A stretch of DNA of 7,691 nucleotides, from NCBI GenBank assembly GCA_027011025.1, contig JALVAU010000273.1, positions 1 to 7,691 on the forward strand, given 5' to 3'. Shown here one piece after another: positions 1 to 6,185 of the stretch (position 1 is its first letter; every line of letters starts with the position of its first letter). Below the pieces are notes generated by a model. The model was not told where the DNA came from. It made no database searches and saw only the letters and a program-made list of their open reading frames with translations. Both the position numbers and the translations under genes were made by a program. This stretch comes from Campylobacteraceae bacterium. Its GTDB lineage: Bacteria; Campylobacterota; Campylobacteria; Campylobacterales; Sulfurospirillaceae.

Positions 1-6
1 CTTATA

Positions 7-12
7 TATAAT
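7..12 (+). promoter_or_regulatory. Possible -10 box upstream of the TlpA-like gene
   Basis: A perfect TATAAT lies at 7-12. Any -35 box would fall outside the window, so the promoter cannot be completed. A start site about 7 bases downstream would give a very short leader that just includes the ribosome binding site AAAGGA (21-26). The region is AT-rich, so a chance match is possible. Confidence 0.35.
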
Positions 13-32
13 CCGTCAATAAAGGAAAAAAT

Positions 33-578
33 ATGATAAAAAAAATATCTATAGTAGTTATAGTAGCTATCATTGCAGTAGTTGCTTATATAAGTATACC
101 CTCTAAAAAGCCTCAAAACACACAAATTAAAAAGTTTTTGACAAAAGGTGATTCATATATCCCTTTTACATTAAAAAATTTAAAAGGGGAAGAAGTCAGC
201 ACCAAGGATTTAAAAAATAAGGTTATCTTTATAAACTTTTGGGCTACATGGTGTGCGCCTTGCAAAGAAGAGATGCCCTCAATGCAGGCACTCTATGACA
301 AATTAAATAAAAAATATCCAAATCAATTTGCTATGCTGGCTGTAAATATTGATACTCAAGATGTACCTTTGACAGTACAAATGTACGCTCTGAATTTAAA
401 ACTCAATTTTCCAATACTTTTAGACACAGATGGTAAAATCAAAAGTAAGTACAATACAACAGGTGTTCCTGAAACTTTCATAATAGATAAAAATGGTAAA
501 ATCTTTAATACATATATAGGCTCAGTGGATTGGAATAAACCAAAATACTACAAAGATATTGAGAGTTTGCTCAAGTAG
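33..578 (+). CDS. TlpA-like thioredoxin-fold protein, membrane-anchored thiol-disulfide oxidoreductase
   Basis: This 181-residue protein has an uncleaved-looking N-terminal membrane anchor (about residues 4-22, after MIKK), a short polar linker, and then a TlpA/ResA/AhpC-TSA-type thioredoxin fold facing the periplasm. The redox motif WCAPC is at residues 73-77 inside FWATWCAPCKEEMPS, and the cis-proline is P146 in GVPETF, with the conserved FIID after it. Family members reduce disulfides in the periplasm, often the haem-binding cysteines of apocytochromes c, or serve general thiol repair. The ATG start has a good ribosome binding site, AAAGGA at 21-26, with a 6-base spacer. The gene converges on a di-haem cytochrome c peroxidase. 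A role in maturing that or other c-type cytochromes is plausible but only inferred. The exact subfamily (TlpA, ResA or a peroxiredoxin-like relative) cannot be fixed by eye. Confidence 0.92.
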   Translation: MIKKISIVVIVAIIAVVAYISIPSKKPQNTQIKKFLTKGDSYIPFTLKNLKGEEVSTKDLKNKVIFINFWATWCAPCKEEMPSMQALYDKLNKKYPNQFAMLAVNIDTQDVPLTVQMYALNLKLNFPILLDTDGKIKSKYNTTGVPETFIIDKNGKIFNTYIGSVDWNKPKYYKDIESLLK

Positions 579-588
579 CTCTCAATTA

Positions 589-660
589 CTTAAGGGCACC
601 TCTAACAACCACATACTAGGCTTCTATCAGTATATAGGGTTGTTAGAGGTGCCCCTTAAG
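589..660. repeat. Large imperfect inverted repeat (hairpin) between convergent genes
   Basis: The left arm at 589-610 (begins CTTAAGGGCACCTCTAACAA) and the right arm at 638-660 are reverse complements over 22 bases, with one extra G in the right arm. The 27-base loop holds a further ATACT/AGTAT pairing. The element starts 10 bases after the stop codon of the TlpA-like gene, and its right arm overlaps the last codons of the peroxidase gene. No T-run follows the stem on either strand, so it is not a textbook intrinsic terminator, although it could still block read-through or stabilise mRNA ends. A diverged relative lies at 5201-5255, which suggests a dispersed REP- or MITE-like element. Confidence 0.85.
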
Positions 661-1643
661 CCATAATCAACCAAATTGCCGTCTAATGTCTTTAAAAAAT
701 CATATATAAGATTGATTTGCTCATTATTTAGCTCATCATTTATTTCGTATTGACTCTCTATCTTTATGACATCTTTTAGATTTTTAACCATGCCATTGTG
801 ATAATACGGTGCTGTTTTTGTTATATTTCTAAGAAGTGGGACACGAAAAAGATATTTATCATCTTTTCCTTTGAAATTACCGATATTTTTAAACCCAAAC
901 ATCTTTCCGTGCTTCGGAAATCTTTGTATATTTTCTGCACCCAATGCCACGCCATAGTGACACTCTACACAGCCTTTGCGTATAAAAAGCTTCAAACCCT
1001 CTTTTGCATTTTTAGAGATTGCTGTGTCATTACCGTCTAAAAAGTCATCATATTTTCCTCTCGTGAGCAGAGTCCTTTCGTAGGCTCCTATGGCTTTTTT
1101 GACATCACTAAAGGTGATATTGCCATCAAAAACCTCTTTGAAACTCTCTTTGTACATTGGATTTTTACTAAGTCTTTCAACCAACTCTTTTGGAGTTAAA
1201 TTCATCTCAAAATGAGCTTGAATTGGTCCACCTGCTTGTTCCTCAAGACTCTTTGCTCTACCATCCCAAAAGAGAAACTTTGCATTTGCAGTATCTAGCA
1301 CAGTTGGAGAATTTAGGTGTTTTGGATTTTTTCTGTTTTTAAAGCCTATGGCTGTAGGCAGGTTGTCATCTCCACCCTCACCTATTTTGTGACAAGATGC
1401 ACAAGTGATAGATTCATCTCTTGAAAGAAGTGGCTCAAAAAAGAGTGTTCTTCCTAGGTTTATCTTTTTTGTACTCATACGATTTTTTGGGTTATCAAAT
1501 AATTTTAGCAGTTGGCTATAACTTTTAGGGGTAGATTTCAAGTTGTTTTGTTTTGCCAAAGATCTTAATTCACTACTGCTCATACCTCCACCATACAACA
1601 AAAAAAGTGAAGATATAAGCAAAGATGAGAGAAAGATTTTCAT
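627..1643 (-). CDS. Di-haem cytochrome c peroxidase (CcpA/MauG family), periplasmic
   Basis: The 338-residue product has an N-terminal hydrophobic signal segment (about residues 1-20) and two haem c sites, CASCH at 81-85 and CVECH at 225-229, as expected for bacterial di-haem peroxidases, which reduce H2O2 to water in the periplasm with electrons from small cytochromes. Other family landmarks are LGRTLFFEPLLS (63-74), NSPTVLD (111-117), FWDGRA (125-130) and VPLLRNITKTAPYYHNG (268-284). M248 in GKMFGF is a candidate distal ligand of the second haem. The length is typical. The ATG overlaps the upstream GDPD stop as ATGA (1640-1643), so translation is probably coupled. The final residues, about LRGTSNNP, are encoded by the right arm of the hairpin repeat, so the native C-terminus has probably been altered. 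The domain core ends before this, so activity is likely intact. MauG-type oxidation of a protein substrate is an alternative role. Confidence 0.93.
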   Translation of the reverse strand: MKIFLSSLLISSLFLLYGGGMSSSELRSLAKQNNLKSTPKSYSQLLKLFDNPKNRMSTKKINLGRTLFFEPLLSRDESITCASCHKIGEGGDDNLPTAIGFKNRKNPKHLNSPTVLDTANAKFLFWDGRAKSLEEQAGGPIQAHFEMNLTPKELVERLSKNPMYKESFKEVFDGNITFSDVKKAIGAYERTLLTRGKYDDFLDGNDTAISKNAKEGLKLFIRKGCVECHYGVALGAENIQRFPKHGKMFGFKNIGNFKGKDDKYLFRVPLLRNITKTAPYYHNGMVKNLKDVIKIESQYEINDELNNEQINLIYDFLKTLDGNLVDYGLRGTSNNPIY

Positions 1644-2452
1644 TCTAGTACATCAGTAAAAACTGCCTTTGCCCCTTCTTCAAAAAGTTTAAGCTTATCT
1701 TTTTTATCGTTTACCGTGAATATATTCACAAATATTCCAGCATTGCTTAGATCTTTTATCAAATCTGAATCTGCTATTTGTAAAGCAGGATTATAACTTC
1801 TGACTCTTAACCTTTTTAAGTGTTTTACCAAATCTTTTGAATGAATTTTTTCTTCTAATGCCGCTGTATCAATATTTGGATTGATTTTAAAAGCTTGCCT
1901 TAAATATTTATGATTAAAAGATGACAACAGAACCAAATTTACCATGACATTTTTTTCGATAAGGTCTATTATAGTTTTTACAGCTGTTTTATCATAAGCT
2001 GTTCTAGAGAGATCTTTTATCTCTATATTTATAGGAAAATTATGTTTTTTAAAAATTTTCAAAACTTGATCTAATGTCAATATTCTTTGGGTTTTTAGAG
2101 CTTTTAACTCTTCTACTGTAACAGTTCCATCCTCTATCGTTTTAAAGGGGTCATCTTTTAAAAACCAAGAACCAAAGTCCAACTTTAGGAGCTGTTTATA
2201 TGTATAATCCCTAACTCTATAAGGCTTCTTAAACTCTTTGAATTCTTTTACATTGCTAGTTCGTTCAAGCGTATTATCGTGTATAATAACAGGAACTCCA
2301 TCTTTACTAAATGCAACATCCAACTCTATAAAATCACTATTTTTCATAGCTTCTTTGAAAGCCGACATAGTATTTTCCGGCCTAATAGACCTAGCTCCCC
2401 TATGTGCAACAATAAGCTTTTTATTTTTATCAAAATTTTCCCAAAATCCCAT
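1640..2452 (-). CDS. Glycerophosphodiester phosphodiesterase (GDPD family)
   Basis: This 270-residue enzyme hydrolyses glycerophosphodiesters (deacylated phospholipid head groups) to sn-glycerol 3-phosphate and an alcohol. The GDPD TIM-barrel signatures are clear: AHRGAR with H17 and R18, PENT with E26 and N27, the metal ligands E43 and D45 in FIELDVAFSKDG, the second catalytic histidine H58 in IIHDNTLERTS, TLDQVL at 126-131, NIEIK at 142-146, and a terminal VNDKKDKLKLFEEGAKAVFTD. There is no signal peptide, so it should be cytoplasmic, as for UgpQ. Residues about 95-122, between GSWF and the TLD motif, seem longer than in short family members. The ATG is preceded by GGAG (2459-2462) with a 6-base spacer. 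It heads a two-gene unit with the peroxidase and is divergent from the glycerol-3-phosphate dehydrogenase genes, which would use its product. A TATGAT at 2485-2490 on this strand could be a -10 box, but I see no good -35. Confidence 0.93.
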   Translation of the reverse strand: MGFWENFDKNKKLIVAHRGARSIRPENTMSAFKEAMKNSDFIELDVAFSKDGVPVIIHDNTLERTSNVKEFKEFKKPYRVRDYTYKQLLKLDFGSWFLKDDPFKTIEDGTVTVEELKALKTQRILTLDQVLKIFKKHNFPINIEIKDLSRTAYDKTAVKTIIDLIEKNVMVNLVLLSSFNHKYLRQAFKINPNIDTAALEEKIHSKDLVKHLKRLRVRSYNPALQIADSDLIKDLSNAGIFVNIFTVNDKKDKLKLFEEGAKAVFTDVLE

Positions 2453-2514
2453 TTGTCTCTCCGAAAATATAATTTTAAAAATATATCATATATATACTTT
2501 AATTTTATTTTGTG

Positions 2515-2543
2515 TTGAAGATTAATTTTTACGGTGCTATAAT
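2515..2543 (+). promoter_or_regulatory. Strong sigma70-type promoter with extended -10
   Basis: TTGAAG (2515-2520) and TATAAT (2538-2543) are separated by 17 bases, the optimal spacing, and the -10 is preceded by TGC, giving an extended -10 element. The predicted start site is near 2550, leaving a leader of about 22 bases before the TTG start at 2572. It drives the flavoprotein operon and lies in the 119-base gap between divergent genes. I see no clear operator palindrome. Confidence 0.75.
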
Positions 2544-2560
2544 GTTCGTTTTCACAATAA

Positions 2561-2566
2561 AAGGAG
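2561..2566 (+). promoter_or_regulatory. Ribosome binding site that fixes a TTG start
   Basis: AAGGAG at 2561-2566 is followed by a 5-base spacer and an in-frame TTG at 2572-2574. The longer reading from GTG at 2512 would begin upstream of the promoter -35 box and has no Shine-Dalgarno sequence. This site therefore argues for the shorter protein. Confidence 0.8.
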
Positions 2567-2571
2567 TTCTC

Positions 2572-3981
2572 TTGGAATCTATTAACTTAAACCACCTTTT
2601 CCCCACTAAAACATCAAATTTTACCAAAGATGAAATTTTTGATGTGGCAGTTGTTGGCGCCGGTGTTGTAGGGTGTGCTATCTTCAAAGAGTTTTGTGAA
2701 CAGGGTGCAAAAACAGTCCTTGTTGAAAAAGCAAATGATATACTTGATGGTGCAAGCAAAGGCAATAGCGCCATACTGCACACAGGTTTTGATGCTCCGC
2801 CAGATACACTAGAGCATAAATGTGTTCAAAGAGGATACGAGGAGTACATGAAGATAAAAGATGACTACAATCTCCCTTTCTTAAACACAAAAGCTTTAGT
2901 AGTCGCATGGAATGATGAACAGCTAGGCAAACTAGATGCAATACTACAAAAAGGCTTGGGAAATGGAGTAAAAGAGCTAGACTTACTAACTCATGAACAG
3001 ATTATAAAAAGAGAACCAAATCTTTCACTTGATGCAAAAGGGGCTATTTTGGTTCATGGAGAGTCTCTTATAGACCCATGGAGCGCACCTTTGGCATATG
3101 TAAAAAAAGGTATAAACTGTGGTGGCAAAATCGCATTTTCTCACGAAGTCAAAGATGGACACTATAATGGCAAATACTGGGAGTTACAAACATCACAAAA
3201 ACCGATAAATGCAAAAGTCATAATCAATGCAGCAGGACTCTACGGTGATATAGTAGATAAGATAAAAGGCACACAAGACTTTAAAATCATCCCAAGAAAA
3301 GGTCAGTTTGTTATATTTGACGAGACAGCATACAACCTCATAAACTCTATCATTTTGCCTGTACCTACCAAAAGGACAAAGGGTGTTGTCATCACAAAAA
3401 CCGCTTTTGGCAATATCTTAGTAGGGCCAACAGCAGAAGATCAAGAGAGTAGAACAGACTCTCAAACAGTAAAAGAGACTCTTGAAGATTTAAAAAATAA
3501 AGCATTCCATATGCTCCCTGCTTTGAAAAATCACAAAGTAACAGCAACTTTTGCAGGACTAAGACCGGCTAGTGATGAGGCATATTATAGAGTATCCATA
3601 AATGATGAGAAAAACTGGATAACAGCCGGGGGGATAAGATCGACTGGACTCACATCTTCTTTGGGGCTTGCAAAACATATATTTGAACTTCATGATACAA
3701 GATACGAAAAAAGTCCAAAAGCGGATGAGAAAGTAACCGTACCGAATATCAGTGAATTTGCACCAAGAGATAATCAAAAAGAGGGGTATGGAAAGATAGT
3801 CTGCCATTGCGAATGTGTAACCGAGCGAGAAATCAAAAATGCATGTCACGGTGAACTCGGAGCTGGAAATGTTGGCGGACTAAAAAGAAGAACAAGGGCC
3901 ATGATGGGTAGATGCCAAGGTTTTAACTGCGAAGCTGCCGTCACTCAAATCTGTAAAAATGAGGTAAAAAATCATGAATAA
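2572..3981 (+). CDS. GlpA-like FAD-dependent glycerol-3-phosphate dehydrogenase with C-terminal [2Fe-2S] (BFD-like) domain
   Basis: From the TTG start the protein has 469 residues. It opens with a DAO-type FAD domain: VAVVGAGVVG with the dinucleotide motif GAGVVG at 29-34 and VLVEK at 49-53. Later come GASKGNSAILHTGFD (60-74), the second FAD contact IINAAGLYGD (217-226), RKGQF (242-246), and FAGLRPASD then ITAGGIRSTGLTSS (327-363), as in GlpA/LhgO-type oxidases and dehydrogenases. A BFD-like [2Fe-2S] domain occupies about 408-461, with CHC (C411, C413) and CQGFNC (C448, C453). The architecture matches the two-domain GlpA-like proteins of Thermotoga and Firmicutes, which are assigned to oxidation of sn-glycerol 3-phosphate to dihydroxyacetone phosphate. 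The substrate is supported by the divergent GDPD gene but not proven; L-2-hydroxyglutarate oxidase relatives share the FAD fold. The stop overlaps the next gene by 8 bases, indicating an operon and probably a complex. Confidence 0.85.
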   Translation: MESINLNHLFPTKTSNFTKDEIFDVAVVGAGVVGCAIFKEFCEQGAKTVLVEKANDILDGASKGNSAILHTGFDAPPDTLEHKCVQRGYEEYMKIKDDYNLPFLNTKALVVAWNDEQLGKLDAILQKGLGNGVKELDLLTHEQIIKREPNLSLDAKGAILVHGESLIDPWSAPLAYVKKGINCGGKIAFSHEVKDGHYNGKYWELQTSQKPINAKVIINAAGLYGDIVDKIKGTQDFKIIPRKGQFVIFDETAYNLINSIILPVPTKRTKGVVITKTAFGNILVGPTAEDQESRTDSQTVKETLEDLKNKAFHMLPALKNHKVTATFAGLRPASDEAYYRVSINDEKNWITAGGIRSTGLTSSLGLAKHIFELHDTRYEKSPKADEKVTVPNISEFAPRDNQKEGYGKIVCHCECVTEREIKNACHGELGAGNVGGLKRRTRAMMGRCQGFNCEAAVTQICKNEVKNHE

Positions 3982-5188
3982 CATACAAATTGCCATCATC
4001 GGCGCAGGACCGGCAGGACTTAGTGCGGCACTAGAGCTTAAAAAACTAGGATATGACGATTTGCTTGTATTTGATAGAGAAGATGAAGCGGGTGGCACAC
4101 CTAGACATTGTGGCCATTTGGGATTTGGTATGTTTGAGTTTAAAAGAGTCTTATCGGGTCCGGATTATGCAAAAAAGCTAGCTAAATTGGCGATAGATAG
4201 TGGAGTAAATATAAAATTAAAATCCACTCTAACCAAGGTAGAAAACGGGGTATTAACTTTTAGTACACCTGAGGGCATAAAACAGTATAAACCTACATGT
4301 ACACTTTTTGCTCTTGGCGCAAGAGAAACTCCAAGACCGGATAGACTGGTTTCAGGCACTAGAAGTCCCAACATCATCACTACAGGAACTTTGCAAAGAT
4401 TTGCTTATCTGCAAAAAATCAAACCTTTTAACAAAGCTGTTATAATAGGGAGTGAGATAGTCAGCTTTTCCGCCATCATGAGTGCAAAGCATGCCGGCAT
4501 AAAAATCGAAGCAATCATAGAAGAAAAAGATGAAATAGACTCTTTTTGTGTCATCAAATATATGGTTAAGTACCTATTGAAAATTCCTGTGCTCACAAAT
4601 ACAAAACTTAAAAATATAAATGGTGAAGATAAAAAAGTCACCAGCGTAAGTGTATCAACTGATGAGGGCGAAAGAGAAATACCATGTGATGGTGTTATAT
4701 TTACCGGTCAATTTATACCAGAGAGTTCAATCATGCAAAAATCTTTTGATGATTTTAACTTTAGCAATAATTCGCTCTATATTTCACAAAATTTTCAAGC
4801 CAAAGATGATGGCTTCTTTGTCGCAGGAAATGCTCTAAGAGGTGCCTTGGCAGCTTTTAAATGCTATTTTGAGGGTAAAAAAGTGGCAAAAAATATCCAT
4901 GATTTTATAAGATTTAAGCACCAACCCGAACTTATCAAAATAGAAGCTGATGAAAATATATCTTGGTATTATCCAAGTATGATAGATTTGAAATCACCTA
5001 CAAAACAGCATTTAACTGCTCTTAGACTGAAAAAAAGAGCAAAAGGAGCGATAAAAGTTCTGCTAAACGGCAGGATGATTTACAAAAAAAACATACATGC
5101 ATTTCCATTTATGAGCATAAATATACCATGGAAAGATATAGAGTTAAAACCACAGGATGTGATTAAGCTGGAGTTTGTAAATAATTAA
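3974..5188 (+). CDS. FAD/NAD(P)-dependent oxidoreductase, partner of the GlpA-like dehydrogenase
   Basis: This 404-residue flavoprotein begins with IAIIGAGPAGLSAA (FAD motif GAGPAG at 10-15), followed by the subfamily signature GGTPRHCGHLGFG (40-52) and FKRVLSGPDYAKKLA (56-70). The central NAD-binding repeat is AVIIGSEIVSFSAIMS (155-170), where GSE replaces the classical glycine pattern; my recollection is that this is usual in the group. The C-terminal FAD contact is GFFVAGNALRG (280-290). Such proteins are often labelled sarcosine oxidase alpha-like or HcnB-like and sit next to GlpA-like genes, where they probably move electrons between the dehydrogenase and NAD(P) or another carrier. Residues about 325-404 form an extra, cysteine-free segment that I do not recognise. 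The ATG at 3974 lies inside the end of the upstream gene, with GAGG (3961-3964) as a likely ribosome binding site. The exact electron acceptor is unknown. Confidence 0.82.
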   Translation: MNNIQIAIIGAGPAGLSAALELKKLGYDDLLVFDREDEAGGTPRHCGHLGFGMFEFKRVLSGPDYAKKLAKLAIDSGVNIKLKSTLTKVENGVLTFSTPEGIKQYKPTCTLFALGARETPRPDRLVSGTRSPNIITTGTLQRFAYLQKIKPFNKAVIIGSEIVSFSAIMSAKHAGIKIEAIIEEKDEIDSFCVIKYMVKYLLKIPVLTNTKLKNINGEDKKVTSVSVSTDEGEREIPCDGVIFTGQFIPESSIMQKSFDDFNFSNNSLYISQNFQAKDDGFFVAGNALRGALAAFKCYFEGKKVAKNIHDFIRFKHQPELIKIEADENISWYYPSMIDLKSPTKQHLTALRLKKRAKGAIKVLLNGRMIYKKNIHAFPFMSINIPWKDIELKPQDVIKLEFVNN

Positions 5189-5200
5189 CGCTCCCAAATA

Positions 5201-5255
5201 AAGGGCACTTCTAAAGTCTATTGTGCTTACGAATCTGTATTGGTGGGAAGTTCCC
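5201..5255. repeat. Diverged copy of the 589-660 hairpin repeat
   Basis: AAGGGCACTTCTAA (5201-5214) matches the left arm of the first element (AAGGGCACCTCTAA, 592-605) at 13 of 14 bases. GGGCACTTC (5203-5211) can pair with GAAGTTCCC (5247-5255) with one mismatch, so the inverted-repeat design persists in weakened form. As in the first case, it starts about 12 bases after a stop codon and sits between convergent genes. Direct copies of TCCCAAAT at 5192-5199 and 5252-5259 border it, but these may be chance. The rest of the 5189-5354 gap holds no gene that I can support. Confidence 0.6.
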
Positions 5256-5287
5256 AAATGCTTTTCACCAACATTTACATATAAATA

Positions 5288-5307
5288 TTTGCTATCTCTC
5301 TAGCAAA
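5288..5307. terminator. Weak bidirectional terminator-like hairpin
   Basis: TTTGCTA (5288-5294) and TAGCAAA (5301-5307) form a perfect 7-bp stem with a 6-base loop. On the minus strand the stem is followed by the AT-rich tract ATATTTATAT, and on the plus strand a T-rich stretch (TTTATTTTT, 5317-5325) follows after about 9 bases. It lies between the convergent flavoprotein and chemotaxis operons. The stem has few G/C pairs, so efficiency may be low. Confidence 0.4.
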
Positions 5308-5354
5308 CAAATACTGTTTATTTTTAATCGACCTTGCACACTATACTACAAACT

Positions 5355-6185
5355 CTAAATCTTTTGATAAATATGAAATCCTTTCTCATAAAGTAAAAAT
5401 AATTTTTTATTAATCCCATTTGCATCAGCATGACCAAGAAATAAAAAACCTTTCATATTTAATATTTTATAAAAAATGTTATAACATTTTTGCTTATCTA
5501 ATTCATTAAAATAGATAAGCATATTTCGTGAAAAAAGTATGTCAAAATGTCCAAGCTTTTCAACAATAGAGTCATCAAAAATATTTGCTTGTAGAAAATA
5601 TGAATTTTTACGCAACGCATCATCTATTTTATAAAGGTTGCCTACCTTTGTGAAATAAGTCTTAAGCAAGTGCTTAGGGAGTTTCTTGACGCTTCTTTGT
5701 GCGTAAAGCCCTGTTTTTGCTTTAAATACCATCTTAGAGTCAATATCTATGCCAATGAGTTCAATATTCAATTTCTCAAGAAGGTTAGCAGTATCTAAAA
5801 TTGCAAGCATAATGGAATATAGCTCTTCCCCACTCGAACATGGTGCCACTAGAATGCGAACTACGGGAATTTTATTGCTCTGAATAAATTGTGGTAGAAT
5901 CTTTTGAGTTAGGATGCTAAACTGCTCAAACTCTCTCCAAAAGTATGTTTCATTAATAGTCACTGCATTAGTAAGGTCCTGTATTAAATCTTCATCTTTT
6001 TGGTATCTAATACGATGATAGAAACTATTAAAATCATTAATATCATGCTCTAAAAAAACATCTTCTATTTTTCTCTGAAAGCGGTGTAATTTACTATATT
6101 CTAGTTCTACACCAGTCCTTTTTTGCAAGAAATTAGCAAGTTTCTCTAATTCTTGATCAGTAAGAAAAGTTTTTTTACTGTCCAT
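5355..6185 (-). CDS. cheR: Chemotaxis protein methyltransferase CheR
   Basis: The 276-residue CheR transfers a methyl group from S-adenosylmethionine to glutamates of chemoreceptors, raising their signalling during adaptation. An alpha-helical CheR N-domain covers about residues 8-75. It is followed by TINETYFWRE (76-84, the family TxNxTxFFR motif), the SAM-binding segment ILVAPCSSGEELYSI (111-125), the acidic strand end GIDIDS (145-150), FDILFSRNMLIYF (214-226), and FLFLGHAD (247-254) in place of the usual LGHSE. Length is typical, with no TPR or other added domain. Its ATG lies 11 bases inside the end of cheB, so translation is probably coupled, and no strong Shine-Dalgarno sequence is visible. 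It is the last gene of the chemotaxis unit. Confidence 0.95.
   Translation of the reverse strand: MDSKKTFLTDQELEKLANFLQKRTGVELEYSKLHRFQRKIEDVFLEHDINDFNSFYHRIRYQKDEDLIQDLTNAVTINETYFWREFEQFSILTQKILPQFIQSNKIPVVRILVAPCSSGEELYSIMLAILDTANLLEKLNIELIGIDIDSKMVFKAKTGLYAQRSVKKLPKHLLKTYFTKVGNLYKIDDALRKNSYFLQANIFDDSIVEKLGHFDILFSRNMLIYFNELDKQKCYNIFYKILNMKGFLFLGHADANGINKKLFLLYEKGFHIYQKI

Noticed and set aside
611..637. Loop of the first hairpin as a possible small RNA or attachment site
   Set aside because: There is no promoter, T-run terminator or integrase context, so the inverted repeat alone does not support an sRNA or att site.
798..1040. Open frame on the + strand opposite the peroxidase gene
   Set aside because: It lies entirely antisense to a well-supported di-haem peroxidase, has no recognisable domain, and is explained by low stop density in the opposite frame.
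2453..2511. AT-rich divergent region as a riboswitch or GlpR-like operator
   Set aside because: The leaders are too short for a riboswitch and I find no convincing palindrome beyond AT-rich dinucleotide runs.
2238..2525. Overlapping + strand open frames opposite the start of GDPD and its upstream region
   Set aside because: They are antisense to the catalytic GDPD motifs, show no domain and have no convincing ribosome binding site.
2529..2941. Minus-strand open frames opposite the FAD domain of the GlpA-like gene
   Set aside because: They are shadows of a clearly conserved flavoprotein. Cysteine-rich stretches arise from reverse reading of its codons.
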